Origin: Corynebacterium glaucum
GTDB lineage: Bacteria; Actinomycetota; Actinomycetes; Mycobacteriales; Mycobacteriaceae
Reading direction: 5' to 3'
DNA: 64,000 nt
NCBI RefSeq assembly: GCF_030408855.1
Contig: NZ_CP047358.1
Location: forward strand, 2,356,001 to 2,420,000
Part shown: positions 48,472 through 58,270 of the stretch, piece after piece
Layout: each line of letters starts with the position of its first letter
Position numbering within the stretch: position 1 is the stretch's first letter
Notes under the pieces: model-generated
Databases searched by the model: none
Told to the model about the DNA's origin: nothing
Seen by the model: only the letters and a program-made list of their open reading frames with translations
Translations under genes and position numbers: made by a program

Positions 48472-49488
48472 CTATTCGACCCCGAAGAAGCGTCGGGAGC
48501 CAGAGGAAATGTCCGCCCTGCCGGTCAGGTACAGCAGCAGAGAAACTACTGCAGCGACTCCGCCAACGGCGGCGATGATCTCGACGCCGCGAATCACATC
48601 CGGATCGAATGCGAGATTGCGGGTGTCCATGAGTTCCCGAAGTGGAAGCACGAACAGGAACGGCACCATGAACGCGAAGTACTCCGTGCGCGGTGTGAGG
48701 CTCAACGCGATGGCACACACCGCGACGCCGATTACGGAGGCGGCGAGGTAGGCGCTGGCCGGGGCGTCGATAAGCAATGCGATGCCGACCGTGACCAGAG
48801 CGAACACTGCGTTAGCGACAACCGCAACCACTAGGGCGCGGATGGCCCATGTTCTCCTGGTTAGCCCGAAGCTGGAAGCGGTGGTCGGGAGCAAGCCCGG
48901 GCACGCAATGATGGAGTACCACGTGACCAGGATCGGGATGACGGCGACGAACTGGCGAACCGTGTCGTGGCCAATGAACGTGGCAAGCCAGCCGATCAGG
49001 ATGCTGACAAGGCCGAACCCCGCTGCGCGGGTGAGTACGGGCCGCCATATGACCGCCCACTCAAACGAGCCGCCAGAGGATGGTGCGCCCGCCAGAAGCG
49101 GAGCGCTCTCAGAGGAATCAGAACGCTCGCCATTGGGCAAGCACACCAGGCCCATAAAGATGCTCAACGCAAGGCTGGTCGCCGCGCAGACAATACCGAC
49201 CACATCAGCGCGTTGGGACAGGGCAATTGCACCGCAGATGGCTGCTGTGAACAGCACGGGCCAGATGATCACTTTTGCCGCTTGCGCGCGCGTCATCCCG
49301 AATGACTGCGCCATGTCCATCTCCGGGTAGAAGGCGATGAACACTGCTGGAGCTGCCACAGCAGCGGTCACCACTGCCACGATTGGCCTGCTTTGCGTCA
49401 CGTTTATGAACAAATAGGCGGCGAATACCGGGAGCGGGATGAAGCGGAGCCAAGGCCCGGCGCGGAATTGGAGCCAGAAGAACTGCAT
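48472..49488 (-). CDS. ABC transporter membrane protein, exporter-like
   Basis: 338 residues and around ten hydrophobic segments (FIPLPVFAAYLFINV, VVTAAVAAPAVFIAFYPEM, AIRALVVAVVANAVFALVTV, VEIIAAVGGVAAVVSLLLYL). No similarity to a named permease recognised; identified by topology and by its place directly after the ATPase gene (one-base gap). ATG 49488 is chosen; longer starts would overlap the ATPase. Likely forms the channel for the YtrA-type operon. Confidence 0.78.
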   Translation of the reverse strand: MQFFWLQFRAGPWLRFIPLPVFAAYLFINVTQSRPIVAVVTAAVAAPAVFIAFYPEMDMAQSFGMTRAQAAKVIIWPVLFTAAICGAIALSQRADVVGIVCAATSLALSIFMGLVCLPNGERSDSSESAPLLAGAPSSGGSFEWAVIWRPVLTRAAGFGLVSILIGWLATFIGHDTVRQFVAVIPILVTWYSIIACPGLLPTTASSFGLTRRTWAIRALVVAVVANAVFALVTVGIALLIDAPASAYLAASVIGVAVCAIALSLTPRTEYFAFMVPFLFVLPLRELMDTRNLAFDPDVIRGVEIIAAVGGVAAVVSLLLYLTGRADISSGSRRFFGVE

Positions 49489-49489
49489 G

Positions 49490-50305
49490 CTAGGACACCT
49501 CCAGGTAGTGCTCGATGAGGTCGTCGAACCCAGCGGCGGTGACGCGGGAGCTCGAGCGGAGTTTCTCGGCATCCGCATAGGTCATCAGCTCGCGAGAGAA
49601 CACCGAACCTTCGCTTGCGCTGGCGACCAGGACATACTCATCGGTGTCGGTTGCGCTCACGTGCGCGGCGATCTGTCCGTCGCGGCCAAGGATGGCAGCG
49701 GTGTCGAGCACCTTTGCGGCGTCCTCGATGTGGTGGGTGGCCATGATGATCGTCCGCGCCGAATCCGCCTGTTCCAACAGGTGCCGGTAAAAGACGTCGG
49801 TGTTGTGCAGGTCTAGGCCGACATAGGGTTCGTCGAGAAGCAAAAGCTCCGTGCCCGAAGCCAAGCCGACGATGATGGCCACCATCGCACGCTGCCCGCG
49901 GGAGAGTCCGCCGAATGGGGTGCTCAGTGCGCCGTCGAGGGAGAAGTCGGCGATGAGGGTGTCTGCAATTGCTTGGTTCCAATGCGGGTAGCGCAGCGCC
50001 GCGCCCTTGAACACGTTGGCCACCGACCATGTGGGGTACGAAGTGTCGACGCCCGGAAGCGCGGTGCGGTCCATCACCCGCGCGTTGTCGAATGGGGTTT
50101 CGCCGAAAACCTCGACCTGACCGCCGGAGGGTTTGAGTTGGCCGCCGATGATGGAGAGCAGCGTCGATTTCCCGACGCCGTTGCGGCCGAGCAGACCGTG
50201 GATGCCGGGACCGAAGTTGAGATCAATGCCGTTGAGTACTGGTTTCTTGCCGAAGCTGCGCGTGAGCTCGCGCGTGTGAACGACGGCGTTTGGAGTGGGG
50301 TTCAC
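49490..50305 (-). CDS. ABC transporter ATP-binding protein (YtrB-like)
   Basis: 271 residues. Walker A LLGRNGVGKSTLL, signature FGGLSRGQRAMVAI, Walker B ELLLLDEPYVGLD, H-loop MATHHIEDA. It lacks the C-terminal domain of importer ATPases and resembles exporter or antibiotic-stress types found beside GntR regulators (the ytr operon in Bacillus). The ATG overlaps the GntR gene stop by four bases, so the two are coupled. Confidence 0.9.
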   Translation of the reverse strand: MNPTPNAVVHTRELTRSFGKKPVLNGIDLNFGPGIHGLLGRNGVGKSTLLSIIGGQLKPSGGQVEVFGETPFDNARVMDRTALPGVDTSYPTWSVANVFKGAALRYPHWNQAIADTLIADFSLDGALSTPFGGLSRGQRAMVAIIVGLASGTELLLLDEPYVGLDLHNTDVFYRHLLEQADSARTIIMATHHIEDAAKVLDTAAILGRDGQIAAHVSATDTDEYVLVASASEGSVFSRELMTYADAEKLRSSSRVTAAGFDDLIEHYLEVS

Positions 50306-50676
50306 TGGTACAGTCCTCTGCTTTCTGCGACGCGGTCGATGAGTTGGTGGAGGTCGGAGCGGGAGTAGCCGAGGTGCACGGCTTCGTCGATAAGCGGCGC
50401 AATGAATTCGCCGGCAAATGCTTCTCGACGGCTCTTCATAATGCGTTCCCGAGCCCCATCTGTGACAAACATGCCCAGGCCACGACGCTTTTCCAGCACG
50501 CCTGCGTCGACCAGAAGGCTCAAGCCCTTGCGCGCGGTAGCCGGGTTAATCTCGTGGAACTCCGCAAGCTGGTTCATCGAGGGTGCCTGTTGACCCGGCT
50601 GGAGGGTGCCATCAACGACGAGGTCTTCAACGAATCGGGCGACCTGGACGAACAGCGGTTCAGCCTCACTGTTCAT
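50302..50676 (-). CDS. GntR-family regulator, YtrA subfamily
   Basis: 124 residues, the short form of GntR regulator: winged helix (LFVQVARFVEDLVVDGTLQPG, SMNQLAEFHEINPATARKGLSLL) and a short dimerisation tail with no ligand domain. Such proteins usually repress their own ABC transporter operon and respond to cell-wall-active compounds. A perfect 22-bp palindrome lies 43 bp upstream at 50719-50740 and is the probable operator. First gene of a three-gene operon. Confidence 0.92.
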   Translation of the reverse strand: MNSEAEPLFVQVARFVEDLVVDGTLQPGQQAPSMNQLAEFHEINPATARKGLSLLVDAGVLEKRRGLGMFVTDGARERIMKSRREAFAGEFIAPLIDEAVHLGYSRSDLHQLIDRVAESRGLYQ

Positions 50677-50718
50677 AGATTTCCCCTTCCGCTGGGTCCT
50701 CAGGATTTCTGTTGGTTG

Positions 50719-50740
50719 GTTAGTTACTGCAGTAACTAAC
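50719..50740. promoter_or_regulatory. Palindromic operator of the GntR/ABC operon
   Basis: Perfect 22-bp palindrome, half-site GTTAGTTACTG (50719-50729) with its complement at 50730-50740. On the minus strand TATAGT (50748-50743) directly precedes it, so a bound repressor would cover the transcription start. Confidence 0.85.
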
Positions 50741-50903
50741 TATATAGCAATCCGGTAGGTGCATTGCAAGAGGGTTTTCAGCGTTTCGTTTCGAAATCGA
50801 CGTGGAACCTCATGGGAGATTCAGGCAGACTGGGGGTATCTAGACCCACGTCCGGGCCCAGAAATACGAAATTAGAAACGAAAAGAATCGGAATTTAGGA
50901 GCC

Positions 50904-52295
50904 ATGCTTGAACGAACACTGGTGTTCGTGGACACGTCGTACCTGCTCGCGAGTTTTTACAACTCGTGGGAGATCGGTGCCCGCGCACAGTTAGAAATTG
51001 ACCTTCCCGAGGTGGTCGCTTGCCTTGGAACCATGATCACCCAACAACTCAACCAGCCTGTCCACAGACAGTATTGGTACGACGGTATCCCGGACTCCGG
51101 CCCACACCGTTACCAGCGGGCATTGCGCGCCTGCGCAGGCGTGCAGCTGCGTACCGGCCAGCTCATTGAGTGGGGCGAGCGACGCACCCAGAAAGGCGTG
51201 GACACACGCCTGGTCGCTGACCTGGTACTTAATGCAACGCGCGAGCAGTTCAGCGACTTCGTGCTGGTCTCCGGCGACGCCGACATGATTCCCGGCGTGC
51301 AGGAAGCCGCAGACATGGGCGTACGCGTCCACTTGTACGGATTCGGCTGGGACTCAATGTCCTCGGCATTGCGCCACGCCTGTGACACCACCACGATCAT
51401 CGATCCGCGCGAAGACTTCACCGATGCGATGCAACTCCAGGTACTCGAGGGCCCGCTGCCGCCAACGATCCGGGAGCGCCCGCTGAACGACGCTGAGCCG
51501 GTGGACCAGGACCAAGGTCCGACTGCGGTTCCCGGGTACGGCCCGGACCCATTGCGAGCGCCCGAGACGGGTTCTGACCGAGCTAGTGGGGATGACGCGG
51601 CTAGTCAACAAATGCCGCGCGATCTCGCCCCGAGTCAGCGCAACATTGATCGCGCCATGCACGCAAGACCCGATGACGGCGATTGCGGCGAGTCAGAGTC
51701 GCCGGCACAACAGGCGGCGGACAGCGCTTCCGCTCACCCCTCCCCTGCCACCGTCGCTGAAGCCGCGCGTCGCTCCGAAGCTGCCCCGATTACCGGTACG
51801 AAGCCGTCGGATCAGCGCACGCATCCGCCGGCTGAGCCAGAGTCCAACGAACCCACCGAGGCGCAGGTTGAAGCGAACAATGAGACCAACCAGCCAGGCA
51901 ACCAATCGCTGACCAACCCGGAAACGGCAGATCGACCCAAGCCGGGCCCCAAACCGGCACCCAAGCCGTCCATGATGGCCCCACGGAGGAAACTACGCTC
52001 GCGCTACGTTCCGCTGCCGGAAGAGGTCTGGAGCTCAGCCGGGTTTCAAACCCCCTACGACGTGGGGCAACAGTACGCCACGTGGTGGTACGAAAATGCC
52101 GCCACTTCGGAGCAGCGCGACAAAGCGCACATGCTTTCCGGTGGCGGCTTACCGCCGGAGATTGATCGCCCGCTGCTGCAGTTCGCCTGCGAAACGCTCC
52201 ACGAATACACGCTGAGCGAAACTCAGCGGGTGAACCTGCGCGACGGATTCCACTCCGGCATCCGCGGAGTGCTTATCAACATCCAGCGTGGCTAA
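50904..52295 (+). CDS. NYN-domain (PIN-like RNase) protein with long disordered linker
   Basis: 463 residues. Residues 1-170 form a NYN/LabA-like domain with acidic residues expected for metal binding: LVFVDTSYLL, QKGVDTRLVADLVL and VLVSGDADMIPGVQEA. Residues about 190-355 are a disordered, Pro/Ser/Glu-rich linker. Residues about 360-463 are a compact domain (RKLRSRYVPLPEEVWSSAGF and CETLHEYTLSETQRVNLRDG) not recognised. A TTAGGAG site precedes ATG 50904. RNA cleavage is inferred from family. Stands alone; its stop is followed by the convergent pspA. Confidence 0.83.
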   Translation: MLERTLVFVDTSYLLASFYNSWEIGARAQLEIDLPEVVACLGTMITQQLNQPVHRQYWYDGIPDSGPHRYQRALRACAGVQLRTGQLIEWGERRTQKGVDTRLVADLVLNATREQFSDFVLVSGDADMIPGVQEAADMGVRVHLYGFGWDSMSSALRHACDTTTIIDPREDFTDAMQLQVLEGPLPPTIRERPLNDAEPVDQDQGPTAVPGYGPDPLRAPETGSDRASGDDAASQQMPRDLAPSQRNIDRAMHARPDDGDCGESESPAQQAADSASAHPSPATVAEAARRSEAAPITGTKPSDQRTHPPAEPESNEPTEAQVEANNETNQPGNQSLTNPETADRPKPGPKPAPKPSMMAPRRKLRSRYVPLPEEVWSSAGFQTPYDVGQQYATWWYENAATSEQRDKAHMLSGGGLPPEIDRPLLQFACETLHEYTLSETQRVNLRDGFHSGIRGVLINIQRG

Positions 52296-52331
52296 CCACG
52301 CGGCCGAAATGGCTGACGTGGCTAACGCGTC

Positions 52332-53315
52332 CTAGCGGTTGTCGCGGTCGGAGCGATTGTCTTCGTCGGCCACCGGCTGAGCGTCTACGACCTCGGCATC
52401 GTTAGCTTCGGAGCCCGCTTCCTGGGAGCTGGCTGGCTTGCTGTCGCCGGACAGGTACGCCTCCGCCTCAGAAAGCGTCGCGTTCTGATCCGGGCTGCCC
52501 TGCTGAGCGGCCTGGCCTGCCTGCGCCGCCTCCGCGTCGTCACCGGTCTCGATCGCACCCTGGGACACCACCTTGGTAGAGCCAGACTCCAGCTCACCGG
52601 CCATTGAAGCACGGATCTCCTCCAAACGGCTGGACGCTGCGACGTCGGTGCCAGCCGTCTCGATCTCCGCCATCCGGTCGCTCATGGAGTTCTTCGCAAT
52701 GTCCTGGGCGCCAAGAGCGTCGGCGTAGCGGCGCTCGATCTTGTCACGCACTCCGTCCAGGGTCGGCACACTGTCGTCGCCACCGAACTGGTTGATGGAG
52801 TCCATCGTACGGGTGGTCTGCTCCTGCATCTGTGCCTGGTTCAGCTGGGACTCGAGCTGGCTGACCTGGGACAGCTGCTCTTGCAGACGTGCCTCGGACT
52901 GCTGCTGCTGGGCCACTGCCTCGCGTGCCGCCTGGTCCGCCGCGGTATGAGCCTCGCGAGTCTGCGCCAGTTCCTGCTCAACAGCCACGAGCTGGGAAGC
53001 GAGCACCTCTGCGGTCGCGTTGAACTGCTGCGCCTTGTCCGCGTCACCCGAGCTCGTCGCTTTATCGGCCGCCTGCAGCGCAGTGCGGGCCTTGTTCTGT
53101 AGATCTTCCTGCTGCTTGATCAGGCGCTCCAACTTCATCTCCAGCTGGTTGCGGTTACCCACAATCGACGCAGCGTGCTGGGAAATCTCCTGGTGATTCT
53201 TCTTCGCAGCCGCGACCGCCTGCTGGATCTGCACCCTCGGGTCAGCGTTCTGATCGATCTGGTGCTCGAAGTTGGCCATGAGGTACTTCCAGCCCTTGGA
53301 AAACGGATTCGCCAT
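52332..53315 (-). CDS. pspA: PspA/IM30-family membrane-stress protein
   Basis: 327 residues. The first 220 form the long antiparallel coiled coil of PspA (FSKGWKYLMANFEHQIDQNA, NRNQLEMKLERLIKQQEDL), which polymerises on stressed membranes. The remaining 100 residues are an acidic Ala/Glu/Gln-rich low-complexity tail, longer than in E. coli PspA. ATG 53315 has GGAAGGAC upstream; the frame starts six codons earlier. No pspBC partners nearby. Confidence 0.88.
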   Translation of the reverse strand: MANPFSKGWKYLMANFEHQIDQNADPRVQIQQAVAAAKKNHQEISQHAASIVGNRNQLEMKLERLIKQQEDLQNKARTALQAADKATSSGDADKAQQFNATAEVLASQLVAVEQELAQTREAHTAADQAAREAVAQQQQSEARLQEQLSQVSQLESQLNQAQMQEQTTRTMDSINQFGGDDSVPTLDGVRDKIERRYADALGAQDIAKNSMSDRMAEIETAGTDVAASSRLEEIRASMAGELESGSTKVVSQGAIETGDDAEAAQAGQAAQQGSPDQNATLSEAEAYLSGDSKPASSQEAGSEANDAEVVDAQPVADEDNRSDRDNR

Positions 53316-53383
53316 TGGTCTAAGTCCTTCCACTCGTCAAAAGATTGCGACCCAGTGTACGCACCACTTCCTGGCTACAGCAT

Positions 53384-53412
53384 GCAAAAAGCCCCGCAAG
53401 CAGCGGGGCTTT
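53384..53412 (-). terminator. Rho-independent terminator of the thioredoxin gene
   Basis: Stem GCCCCGC with GCGGGGC (53391-53397, 53403-53409), extended by AAA and TTT, loop AAGCA. On the minus strand it is followed by TTTTTGC; located about 30 bp after the trx stop. Could also work for a plus-strand transcript. Confidence 0.88.
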
Positions 53413-53441
53413 GCTAGGTCAAATCGACGTAGTACTGGCGT

Positions 53442-53834
53442 TTACTGCACAGCTTCGTCGTCATTGTCGTCTCCGGCCTGCTGTGCCTCGACCTGGCGGC
53501 GGACATCGTCCATATCCAAGCCCTTCACCTGCTGCACCAAGTCTTCCAGCGCGGCTTCCGGTAGCGAACCGGCGTTGCGGAACACCAGGATGCCGTCGCG
53601 GAAGGCCATCAGTGTCGGAATCGCCTGAATCTCCAGGGCCGCGGCGAGCCCCTGGTTCGCCTCGGTATCAAGCTTCGCAAAGGTTACGTCAGGGTGCGCC
53701 TCAGAGACCTTCTCGTAAACCGGAGCAAACTGGCGGCAGGGGCCGCACCAGGATGCCCATGCGTCGACCATAACGATGCCGTCGGCACCCACTGCCTGCT
53801 CAAAGGTGTTTTCGTTCACGTCAACCGTGCTCAA
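53442..53834 (-). CDS. trxA: Thioredoxin
   Basis: 130 residues with the active site ASWCGPCRQFAPVYEKV and the cis-proline region IQAIPTLMAFRDGILVF. Reduces disulfides of client proteins such as MsrA. An acidic C-terminal extension of about 25 residues (QQAGDDNDDEAVQ) is not part of the fold. AAGGAGAA precedes the ATG. Own terminator downstream. Confidence 0.94.
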   Translation of the reverse strand: MSTVDVNENTFEQAVGADGIVMVDAWASWCGPCRQFAPVYEKVSEAHPDVTFAKLDTEANQGLAAALEIQAIPTLMAFRDGILVFRNAGSLPEAALEDLVQQVKGLDMDDVRRQVEAQQAGDDNDDEAVQ

Positions 53835-53947
53835 CTTATTCTCCTTCGCGTCTATTTGTTATCGTGCCAACTACTTAAACGGTACCAGGGGCGAAGAGAT
53901 TCCCCGCCGGGCATTTTCCGCCCTTTACCAGAGAGGACGCAGTTGCA

Positions 53948-54148
53948 GTGACCAAGAACTACCGCATCACAGGTCCGTCGACCGAAGCCGCTGTCGATTC
54001 GCTCATCGACGAGGTCACGCTCATCGAAGGCACCCACACCGTCGATGTCGACACTGACCGCGGGGTCATGACCGTGATGGGCGAGGACTTCTCCAGCGAG
54101 GAAATCGCGCAGGCTGCGAAAAACGCAGGGTTCGCACTCGCCGAGTAG
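53948..54148 (+). CDS. HMA-like small protein without the CxxC metal site
   Basis: 66 residues from a GTG start with GAGAGGAC upstream. The secondary-structure pattern and length match a heavy-metal-associated domain, and the ending AAKNAGFALAE parallels CopZ (EEAGYKLA). The first loop reads ITGPSTEAA where CopZ has GMTCGHC, so copper cannot be bound in the usual way. It lies 45 bases before copZ; together with copA it forms a copper-related operon. Possibly a partner or decoy of CopZ. Confidence 0.72.
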   Translation: MTKNYRITGPSTEAAVDSLIDEVTLIEGTHTVDVDTDRGVMTVMGEDFSSEEIAQAAKNAGFALAE

Positions 54149-54193
54149 CATCGGGAGCAGATTGCTTCACGACGACTACGAGGAGGATCACTA

Positions 54194-54394
54194 ATGGCTA
54201 CCCAGACCTACAACGTTGAAGGCATGACCTGTGGCCACTGCGAGCTGAGTGTTCAGGAGGAGATCTCCGAGATCGCTGGCGTGACCGGCGTCAAGGCTGA
54301 CCACGCTTCCGGCAACGTCGAGGTGACAGGCGAGGGCTACACCGACGAGCAGATCGCTGCAGCCGTCGAAGAGGCTGGCTACAAGCTCGCGTAG
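54194..54394 (+). CDS. copZ: Copper chaperone CopZ
   Basis: 66-residue HMA domain with the Cu(I) site GMTCGHCELSVQEE near the N-terminus; it hands copper to CopA. Ribosome site GAGGAG nine bases before ATG 54194. A terminator hairpin directly follows the stop, separating it from copA at the transcript level. Confidence 0.93.
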   Translation: MATQTYNVEGMTCGHCELSVQEEISEIAGVTGVKADHASGNVEVTGEGYTDEQIAAAVEEAGYKLA

Positions 54395-54407
54395 TGATTC
54401 CCCGCCG

Positions 54408-54443
54408 AAGGCCCGTTTCGCTCAGCGCGAACGGGCCTTGTTC
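54408..54443 (+). terminator. Terminator between copZ and copA
   Basis: Stem AAGGCCCGTT with AACGGGCCTT (54408-54417, 54430-54439), followed by GTTC. The copA -10 (TATAAT at 54445-54450) begins right after it, so copA likely has its own promoter. Confidence 0.78.
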
Positions 54444-54472
54444 ATATAATTTTGCGGGCATATGGTGGGAAT

Positions 54473-56713
54473 ATGACCACACCCGAGAGCACAGCGCTCC
54501 AGCACATCGAGCTGGGCGTGACGGGTATGACCTGCACGTCCTGCTCGTCGCGTGTGCAGCGCAAACTGAACAAAGTTGACGGTGTCGATGCCACGGTGAA
54601 CTACTCCACCGAGACCGCCACCATTGATTACGACCCGGGCAAGACATCCCCGGACGAACTGATCGAGGTCGTGCGCCAGTCCGGCTACGACGCGTACGAC
54701 ATGACGCCGAAGCCTGAGATGGACGCTGGCAACGAGGCGTCGATAAGCGATGAAGCTCGAGACAACGAAGCTGAAAGCTTGAAGCGAACCATAATTTGGT
54801 CGGCGCTGGTTGCTGTGCCGGTGATGCTGGTGTCGATGATTCCGGCGCTGCAGTTCACGTACTGGCAATGGGCGGTGTTCGCGGCAACGACTTTGGTGTA
54901 TTTCGCGGCTGGGTCGGTGTTTCACCGTTCGGCGCTGCTGAATCTGCGCCACGGCAGCTTTACGATGGACACGCTGGTGTCGCTGGGCACGACCGCGGCG
55001 TACCTGTGGTCGATTTACGCGCTGTTTTTCGGCGGCGCCGGCGAGCCGGGCATGACCATGGAGATGGCGATCCTGCCCGAGGACACGCACATGAACGAGA
55101 TCTACCTTGAGACAGTGTGCGTGGTGATCACGTTCCTGCTGCTCGGGCGTTGGTTTGAGGTGAAGGCGAAGGGGCAGAGCTCGGAGGCGCTGCGCTCGCT
55201 GCTGGACATGGGCGCAAAGGACGCGGCGGTGCTGCGCGACGGCAAAGAGGTGCGCGTGCCCATTGGGCAGCTGGCTGTGGGTGAGCAGTTCGTGGTGCGT
55301 CCAGGCGAGAAGATTGCCACAGACGGGCGCGTGGTGTCCGGGCACTCGGCGATCGACGAGTCGATGCTCACCGGCGAATCGGTGCCCGCCGAGGTGGCGG
55401 AGGGCTCGCTGGTCACCGGCGCGACGCTGAATACGTCGGGTCGCCTGGTGGTCGAGGCGACGCGCGTGGGTTCGGACACCACGCTGGCGCAGATGGGCCA
55501 ACTGGTCAAGGACGCCCAGTCCGGTCAGGCTCCGGTGCAGCGGCTGGTGGACCGGATTTCGCAGATCTTCGTGCCGACGGTGATCGCAATTTCGCTGCTT
55601 GCGCTGGTGGGCCACCTGTTGGCCGGCCACAGCACGGCGCACGCGTTCACCGCGGCGGTGGCGGTGCTGATCATCGCCTGCCCGTGCGCGTTGGGTCTGG
55701 CCACGCCGACCGCGATTCTGGTGGGCACCGGTCGCGGCGCGCAGTTGGGGCTTCTGATCAAAGGCCCCGAAGTGCTCGAATCCACCCGCGAGGCTGACAC
55801 GATCGTGCTAGACAAGACCGGCACCGTGACCAGCGGGGAGATGCAGGTGACCGATGTCGTGCCGGCTTCCGGCTGGACCGCTGAAGCGGTGCACCGTCTC
55901 GCCGCGGGCGTCGAGGCACAGTCGGAACACCCGATTGCCCAAGCCATCGCGGCGGGTGTCGCGGCACCCGAGGCTTTAGGTTTCGAAAACGAGCCAGGTG
56001 TTGGGGCCAAGGCGCTTGTCGACGGCACTTTGGTCCGCGTCGGCCGCCCCCAGGCGGATCTGGGTTCCCTGCGCGGCGCATTCGAGGACGCGGAGACCGC
56101 CGGCGGTACTGCCGTTGCCGTGGAGGTGGATGGCGAGGTGGCCGGCGTGATTGCGGTACGCGACACGGTGAAGCGCGATTCCGCTGCGGCCATCTCGCGG
56201 CTACGCGAGCTGGGGCTTACCCCGCACCTACTCACTGGCGATAACGAGGGCGCCGCACTGGCGGTCGCCCGCGAAGTGGGCATCGACGCCGCAGACGTGA
56301 CGGCAGGTGTAATGCCGTCCGACAAGGTCGACGTTGTGCGCGGGTTGCAAGACAAGGGCCACAACGTTGCGATGGTCGGCGATGGCGTGAACGATGCCGC
56401 TGCCCTCGCGACCGCCGATCTCGGCCTTGCAATGGGTGCCGGTTCGGACGTTGCTATTGAGGCATCCGACATCACGCTCATGCGCGACTCGCTCGGCTCG
56501 GCGGTTGACGGTATCCGTCTGTCACGCAAGACGCTGCAGACTATCAAGGGCAACCTGTTCTGGGCCTTTGCCTACAACGTGCTGCTCATCCCGGTTGCCG
56601 CGCTCGGGTTCCTGAATCCGATGCTGGCCGGGATTGCGATGGCGTTCTCGTCTGTGTTCGTCGTCACAAACTCCCTCCGGTTGCGGGGCTTTAAGGCAGA
56701 ATTTGGCGGGTGA
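54473..56713 (+). CDS. copA: Copper-exporting P1B-type ATPase CopA
   Basis: 746 residues. One N-terminal HMA domain ([15 protein letters not shown]), eight membrane helices, the membrane metal site [14 protein letters not shown] (CPC), phosphorylation site [10 protein letters not shown], the [10 protein letters not shown] motif and [15 protein letters not shown]. Exports Cu(I), using ATP. ATG 54473 has GGTGGGA just upstream; TATAAT at 54445 and TATGGT at 54461 are both possible -10 boxes. The stop overlaps the following MFS start (GTGA). Within the gene, EASISDE is encoded through the CGTCGATAAGC motif using rare ATA. Confidence 0.93.
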   Translation: MTTPESTALQHIELGVTGMTCTSCSSRVQRKLNKVDGVDATVNYSTETATIDYDPGKTSPDELIEVVRQSGYDAYDMTPKPEMDAGNEASISDEARDNEAESLKRTIIWSALVAVPVMLVSMIPALQFTYWQWAVFAATTLVYFAAGSVFHRSALLNLRHGSFTMDTLVSLGTTAAYLWSIYALFFGGAGEPGMTMEMAILPEDTHMNEIYLETVCVVITFLLLGRWFEVKAKGQSSEALRSLLDMGAKDAAVLRDGKEVRVPIGQLAVGEQFVVRPGEKIATDGRVVSGHSAIDESMLTGESVPAEVAEGSLVTGATLNTSGRLVVEATRVGSDTTLAQMGQLVKDAQSGQAPVQRLVDRISQIFVPTVIAISLLALVGHLLAGHSTAHAFTAAVAVLIIACPCALGLATPTAILVGTGRGAQLGLLIKGPEVLESTREADTIVLDKTGTVTSGEMQVTDVVPASGWTAEAVHRLAAGVEAQSEHPIAQAIAAGVAAPEALGFENEPGVGAKALVDGTLVRVGRPQADLGSLRGAFEDAETAGGTAVAVEVDGEVAGVIAVRDTVKRDSAAAISRLRELGLTPHLLTGDNEGAALAVAREVGIDAADVTAGVMPSDKVDVVRGLQDKGHNVAMVGDGVNDAAALATADLGLAMGAGSDVAIEASDITLMRDSLGSAVDGIRLSRKTLQTIKGNLFWAFAYNVLLIPVAALGFLNPMLAGIAMAFSSVFVVTNSLRLRGFKAEFGG

Positions 56714-58056
56714 CAAACCCTGAGCAACACCTGTCAGCTGCCGCGGCCGATGGCCGCGCGCTGACCCGCACCGAGCGCCTCGACCGGCTGCCCGTAACAC
56801 CTAAACACAAGCGCCTTCTCCTCGGATCCGGTCTCGGCTGGGCGCTGGACGCGATGGACATCGGCCTGGTGTCCTTCATCATCGCCGCACTTGCCGTCCA
56901 CTGGGAGCTGGGCAAGTCCACGACCTCTTGGATCGCCTCCGTCGGCTTCATCGGCATGGCCATTGGCGCGTCTCTCGCAGGCCTGCTGGCGGACAAGATC
57001 GGCCGCCGCCAGGTGTTCGCGGCGACGCTACTGATCTACGGCATCGCCACCGGCGCTTCGGCGCTCGCCTCCTCCGTGGGCATGCTCATGGTGTTCCGCT
57101 TCATCGTGGGTCTCGGCCTCGGTGGCGAGCTGCCCGTGGCCTCCACGCTGGTCAGCGAGTTCTCACCCCGCCGCGTGCGCGGCCGAATGGTAGTCATCCT
57201 CGAGGCGTTCTGGGCCGTGGGATGGATCCTGGCCGCAATCATCGGCACCTTTGTTGTTGCGCAGAGCGAAAACGGCTGGCGCTGGGGTCTCGCGCTCGGC
57301 GCGGTGCCCGCGCTGTACGCGATCTACGTGCGCATGGGCCTTCCTGAGTCGGTGCGCTTCCTCGAATCCAAGGGTCGCCATGAGGAAGCCGAGCAGATTG
57401 TCCGCGAGTTCGAGGCGGAGGCCGACCCGTCCGAGTACGACAAGTCTACTCCGCCAGAGGAGACGCCAATCCGCGGCGGCATCTGGGGCCCCGACCTGCG
57501 CAAGCGCACCGCCGCGTTCTGGATCGTGTGGTTCTGCGTCTCGCTCTCCTACTACGGTGCCTTCACCTGGATCCCGTCGCTGCTGGTCGGCCAAGGTTTC
57601 ACGCTCGTGCGCTCGTTCAGCTTCACGCTGATCATCACCTTGGCCCAGCTGCCGGGCTACGCCGTGGCTGCCTGGCTCATCGAGGTCTGGGGGCGCCGTA
57701 TGACCCTGTCGGTCTTCCTCGGAGGCTCAGCAGCCTCCGCCCTGTTGTACGGAATGGCAGCGGCGGAGTGGCAGATCATCGCGGCCGGCTGCCTGCTGTC
57801 CTTCTTCAACCTTGGCGCGTGGGGCGCGCTTTACGCGATTGGCCCGGAACTATACCCCACCCACATCCGCGCCACCGGTACAGGCGCGGGCGCGTCCTTC
57901 GGCCGCATCGGATCGATTCTCGCGCCACTGATTGTTCCGCCGGTGCTCGCCTTCGGCGGCAACATCGCGGTGTTCAGCGTCTTCGCCGCCGCGTTCGCGG
58001 TGGCGTGCATCGCTGCTTTCACCCTGCCGGAGCAAAAGGGCGTCGCGCTGGCTTAA
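56710..58056 (+). CDS. MFS transporter, NiaP/sugar-porter-like
   Basis: 448 residues, twelve helices. GTG start overlapping the copA stop. Motifs are [55 protein letters not shown] and a central loop [13 protein letters not shown]. These resemble the metabolite:H+ (NiaP/SV2-like) branch, which carries nicotinate and other aromatic acids. Coupling to copA is unexpected, as nothing suggests copper transport by this family. Substrate unknown. Confidence 0.87.
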   Translation: MTNPEQHLSAAAADGRALTRTERLDRLPVTPKHKRLLLGSGLGWALDAMDIGLVSFIIAALAVHWELGKSTTSWIASVGFIGMAIGASLAGLLADKIGRRQVFAATLLIYGIATGASALASSVGMLMVFRFIVGLGLGGELPVASTLVSEFSPRRVRGRMVVILEAFWAVGWILAAIIGTFVVAQSENGWRWGLALGAVPALYAIYVRMGLPESVRFLESKGRHEEAEQIVREFEAEADPSEYDKSTPPEETPIRGGIWGPDLRKRTAAFWIVWFCVSLSYYGAFTWIPSLLVGQGFTLVRSFSFTLIITLAQLPGYAVAAWLIEVWGRRMTLSVFLGGSAASALLYGMAAAEWQIIAAGCLLSFFNLGAWGALYAIGPELYPTHIRATGTGAGASFGRIGSILAPLIVPPVLAFGGNIAVFSVFAAAFAVACIAAFTLPEQKGVALA

Positions 58057-58078
58057 GCGCTGCCGTCGCTAGGCACGC

Positions 58079-58270
58079 TTATGCGAAGAGCTCGCGCAGA
58101 CGGGTGCCGAAGCCCTTGGGCGCTTCTGCGGCCTTTTCAATCTCAGCGATGTCGCGCGGCAGGTTCAGCAGCATCGTCGATTCGCCGGTACGCGCGACGG
58201 TAATGCTGGGGTCGAGCTTCGCCACGGTGTTGGCGCACGCGGCGGAGGCGTTGATGGAACGCACGGTCAT
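58079..58270 (-). CDS. 63-residue hypothetical protein
   Basis: MTVRSINASAACANTVAKLD, a middle RTGESTMLLNLPRDIAEIEK and a basic tail GFGTRLRELFA. Not recognised. A good ribosome site (GAAGGAGTAAGCC-ATG) supports translation. No membrane helix. Convergent with the MFS gene; it lies downstream of dnaB on the same strand. The 140 bp between them hold no feature I can name. Confidence 0.7.
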   Translation of the reverse strand: MTVRSINASAACANTVAKLDPSITVARTGESTMLLNLPRDIAEIEKAAEAPKGFGTRLRELFA

